A DNA stretch of 64,000 nt, taken from assembly GCF_010748935.1 (NCBI RefSeq), contig NZ_CP048796.1, forward strand, positions 1,243,001-1,307,000. The letters run 5' to 3'. Below are positions 63,400 to 64,000 of the stretch, one piece after another. Origin of the DNA: Providencia vermicola (GTDB lineage: Bacteria; Pseudomonadota; Gammaproteobacteria; Enterobacterales; Enterobacteriaceae). The notes beneath the pieces were generated by a model that worked only from the letters and a program-made list of their open reading frames with translations, did not search any database and was not told the origin of the DNA. How positions within the stretch are numbered: position 1 is the stretch's first letter; each line of letters starts with the position of its first letter. The position numbers and the translations under genes were made by a program.

Positions 63400-64000
63400 A
63401 TGAGTGCAAAAAGTTATTCTACACCTTTACTGATGATAGCAACGGTTTTAGCCGGTATGTTATCGCCAATGCAATCTGCTGTTAATGGGCAACTAGGGGA
63501 TGTATTAAAAGACGGTAATGCCAGCGCTGTGATTTCTTTCGCCAGCGGTTTAGTTGTGATGTTTTTTATTATCATAGCTAAAAAACAGACCAGACAACAA
63601 TTTGCTGCCATTCCCAGTTTAATTAAACAACGTAAAATTCCATTATGGAACTGGTTTGCAGGTTTATGTGGCGCAATGGTCGTCTTCTCTGAAGGGGCTT
63701 CTGCGAGTGCTCTGGGGATCGCAACATTCCAAACCGCATTGATTTCAGCACTATTATTATCAGGCTTACTGTGTGACCGTTTTGGGATCGGTATTGACGA
63801 GAAAAAACCGTTTACCACTTTCCGTGTATTAGGGGCTGTTTTTGCTGTTGTTGCCACCTTATTTGTTGTTTCACCGCAATGGCATTCGACGTCAGCGATT
63901 TACTTAGCCATTCTTCCATTCTTAGCCGGTCTCTTAGCTGGATGGCAGCCTGCGGGTAACTCGAAAGTTGCAGAAGCGACAGGGTCAATGATGGTCTCTA
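63400..64000 (+). CDS. DMT-superfamily transporter of the YdcZ type (3' end outside window)
   Basis: The frame is open from the ATG at 63400 (AAGGA 8 bases upstream) to the window edge, about 200 codons. The N-terminus reads LLMIATVLAGMLSPMQSAVN followed by GQLGDVL, the start of the YdcZ/DMT family (GxxxPxQxxxNxxL), with repeated apolar helices (AVISFASGLVVMFFIIIA, IYLAILPFLAGLLAGWQPAG). Incomplete, so length and last helices are unknown. Position after the kinase and GATase-like genes suggests uptake or export of the same compound; inferred. Confidence 0.75.
   Translation, partial: MSAKSYSTPLLMIATVLAGMLSPMQSAVNGQLGDVLKDGNASAVISFASGLVVMFFIIIAKKQTRQQFAAIPSLIKQRKIPLWNWFAGLCGAMVVFSEGASASALGIATFQTALISALLLSGLLCDRFGIGIDEKKPFTTFRVLGAVFAVVATLFVVSPQWHSTSAIYLAILPFLAGLLAGWQPAGNSKVAEATGSMMVS

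Overview
The window looks like chromosomal DNA of a member of the Morganellaceae, most likely Providencia. It is AT-rich. Its core genes (copA/cueR, ybbJ-qmcA, cnoX, ybbO, tesA/ybbA-ybbP, purEK, lpxH, ppiB, cysS, ybcJ, folD, argU) follow the order of the E. coli purE-argU region. It also carries an L-amino-acid deaminase, a hallmark enzyme of Proteus, Providencia and Morganella. The genus is inferred from remembered protein families, not from a database search.

Layout. 1-3.2 kb: copper export and sensing, a partial copA with four metal-binding domains and the divergent cueR. 3.2-10.1 kb: membrane and protein quality-control genes, then the divergent tesA / ybbA-ybbP pair. 10.3-13.0 kb: a secreted phytase-like esterase and an MFS carrier. 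13.1-17.9 kb: purEK with a PurR box, lpxH, ppiB and cysS. 18.5-26.3 kb: an eight-gene chaperone/usher fimbrial operon with three chaperones and one usher. 26.6-28.0 kb: ybcJ, folD and tRNA-Arg (argU). 28-42 kb: an accessory, gene-poor zone with a YnfC-like protein, a decayed LysR regulator, a small lipoprotein, the L-amino-acid deaminase, uidA-uidB (beta-glucuronidase and glucuronide carrier), very small membrane ORFs and an orphan 6-phospho-beta-glucosidase. 42-60.7 kb: anaerobic nitrogen-oxide respiration, with nrfABCDE(FG) on the minus strand diverging from napFDAGHBC, followed by ccmCDEFGH. 61.3-64 kb: a DeoR-ribokinase fusion, a GATase1-like protein and the start of a YdcZ-type DMT transporter.

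How the genes work together. Nap reduces nitrate to nitrite and Nrf reduces nitrite to ammonium, both in the periplasm. Both need many c-type haems. The Ccm proteins attach ordinary CxxCH haems, and NrfE/NrfFG attach the special CxxCK haem of NrfA. The nrf-nap spacer carries NarL/NarP-type 7-2-7 sites, one of them a perfect match, which fits joint nitrate/nitrite control. The ccm cluster here starts at ccmC; ccmA and ccmB are not in their usual place.

I found no CRISPR array, no intact insertion sequence and no prophage. The points most worth following up are the three-chaperone fimbrial operon, the missing ccmAB, the uidAB operator array without a local repressor, the HTH-kinase fusion cluster and the small ORFs with hairpins in the accessory zone.
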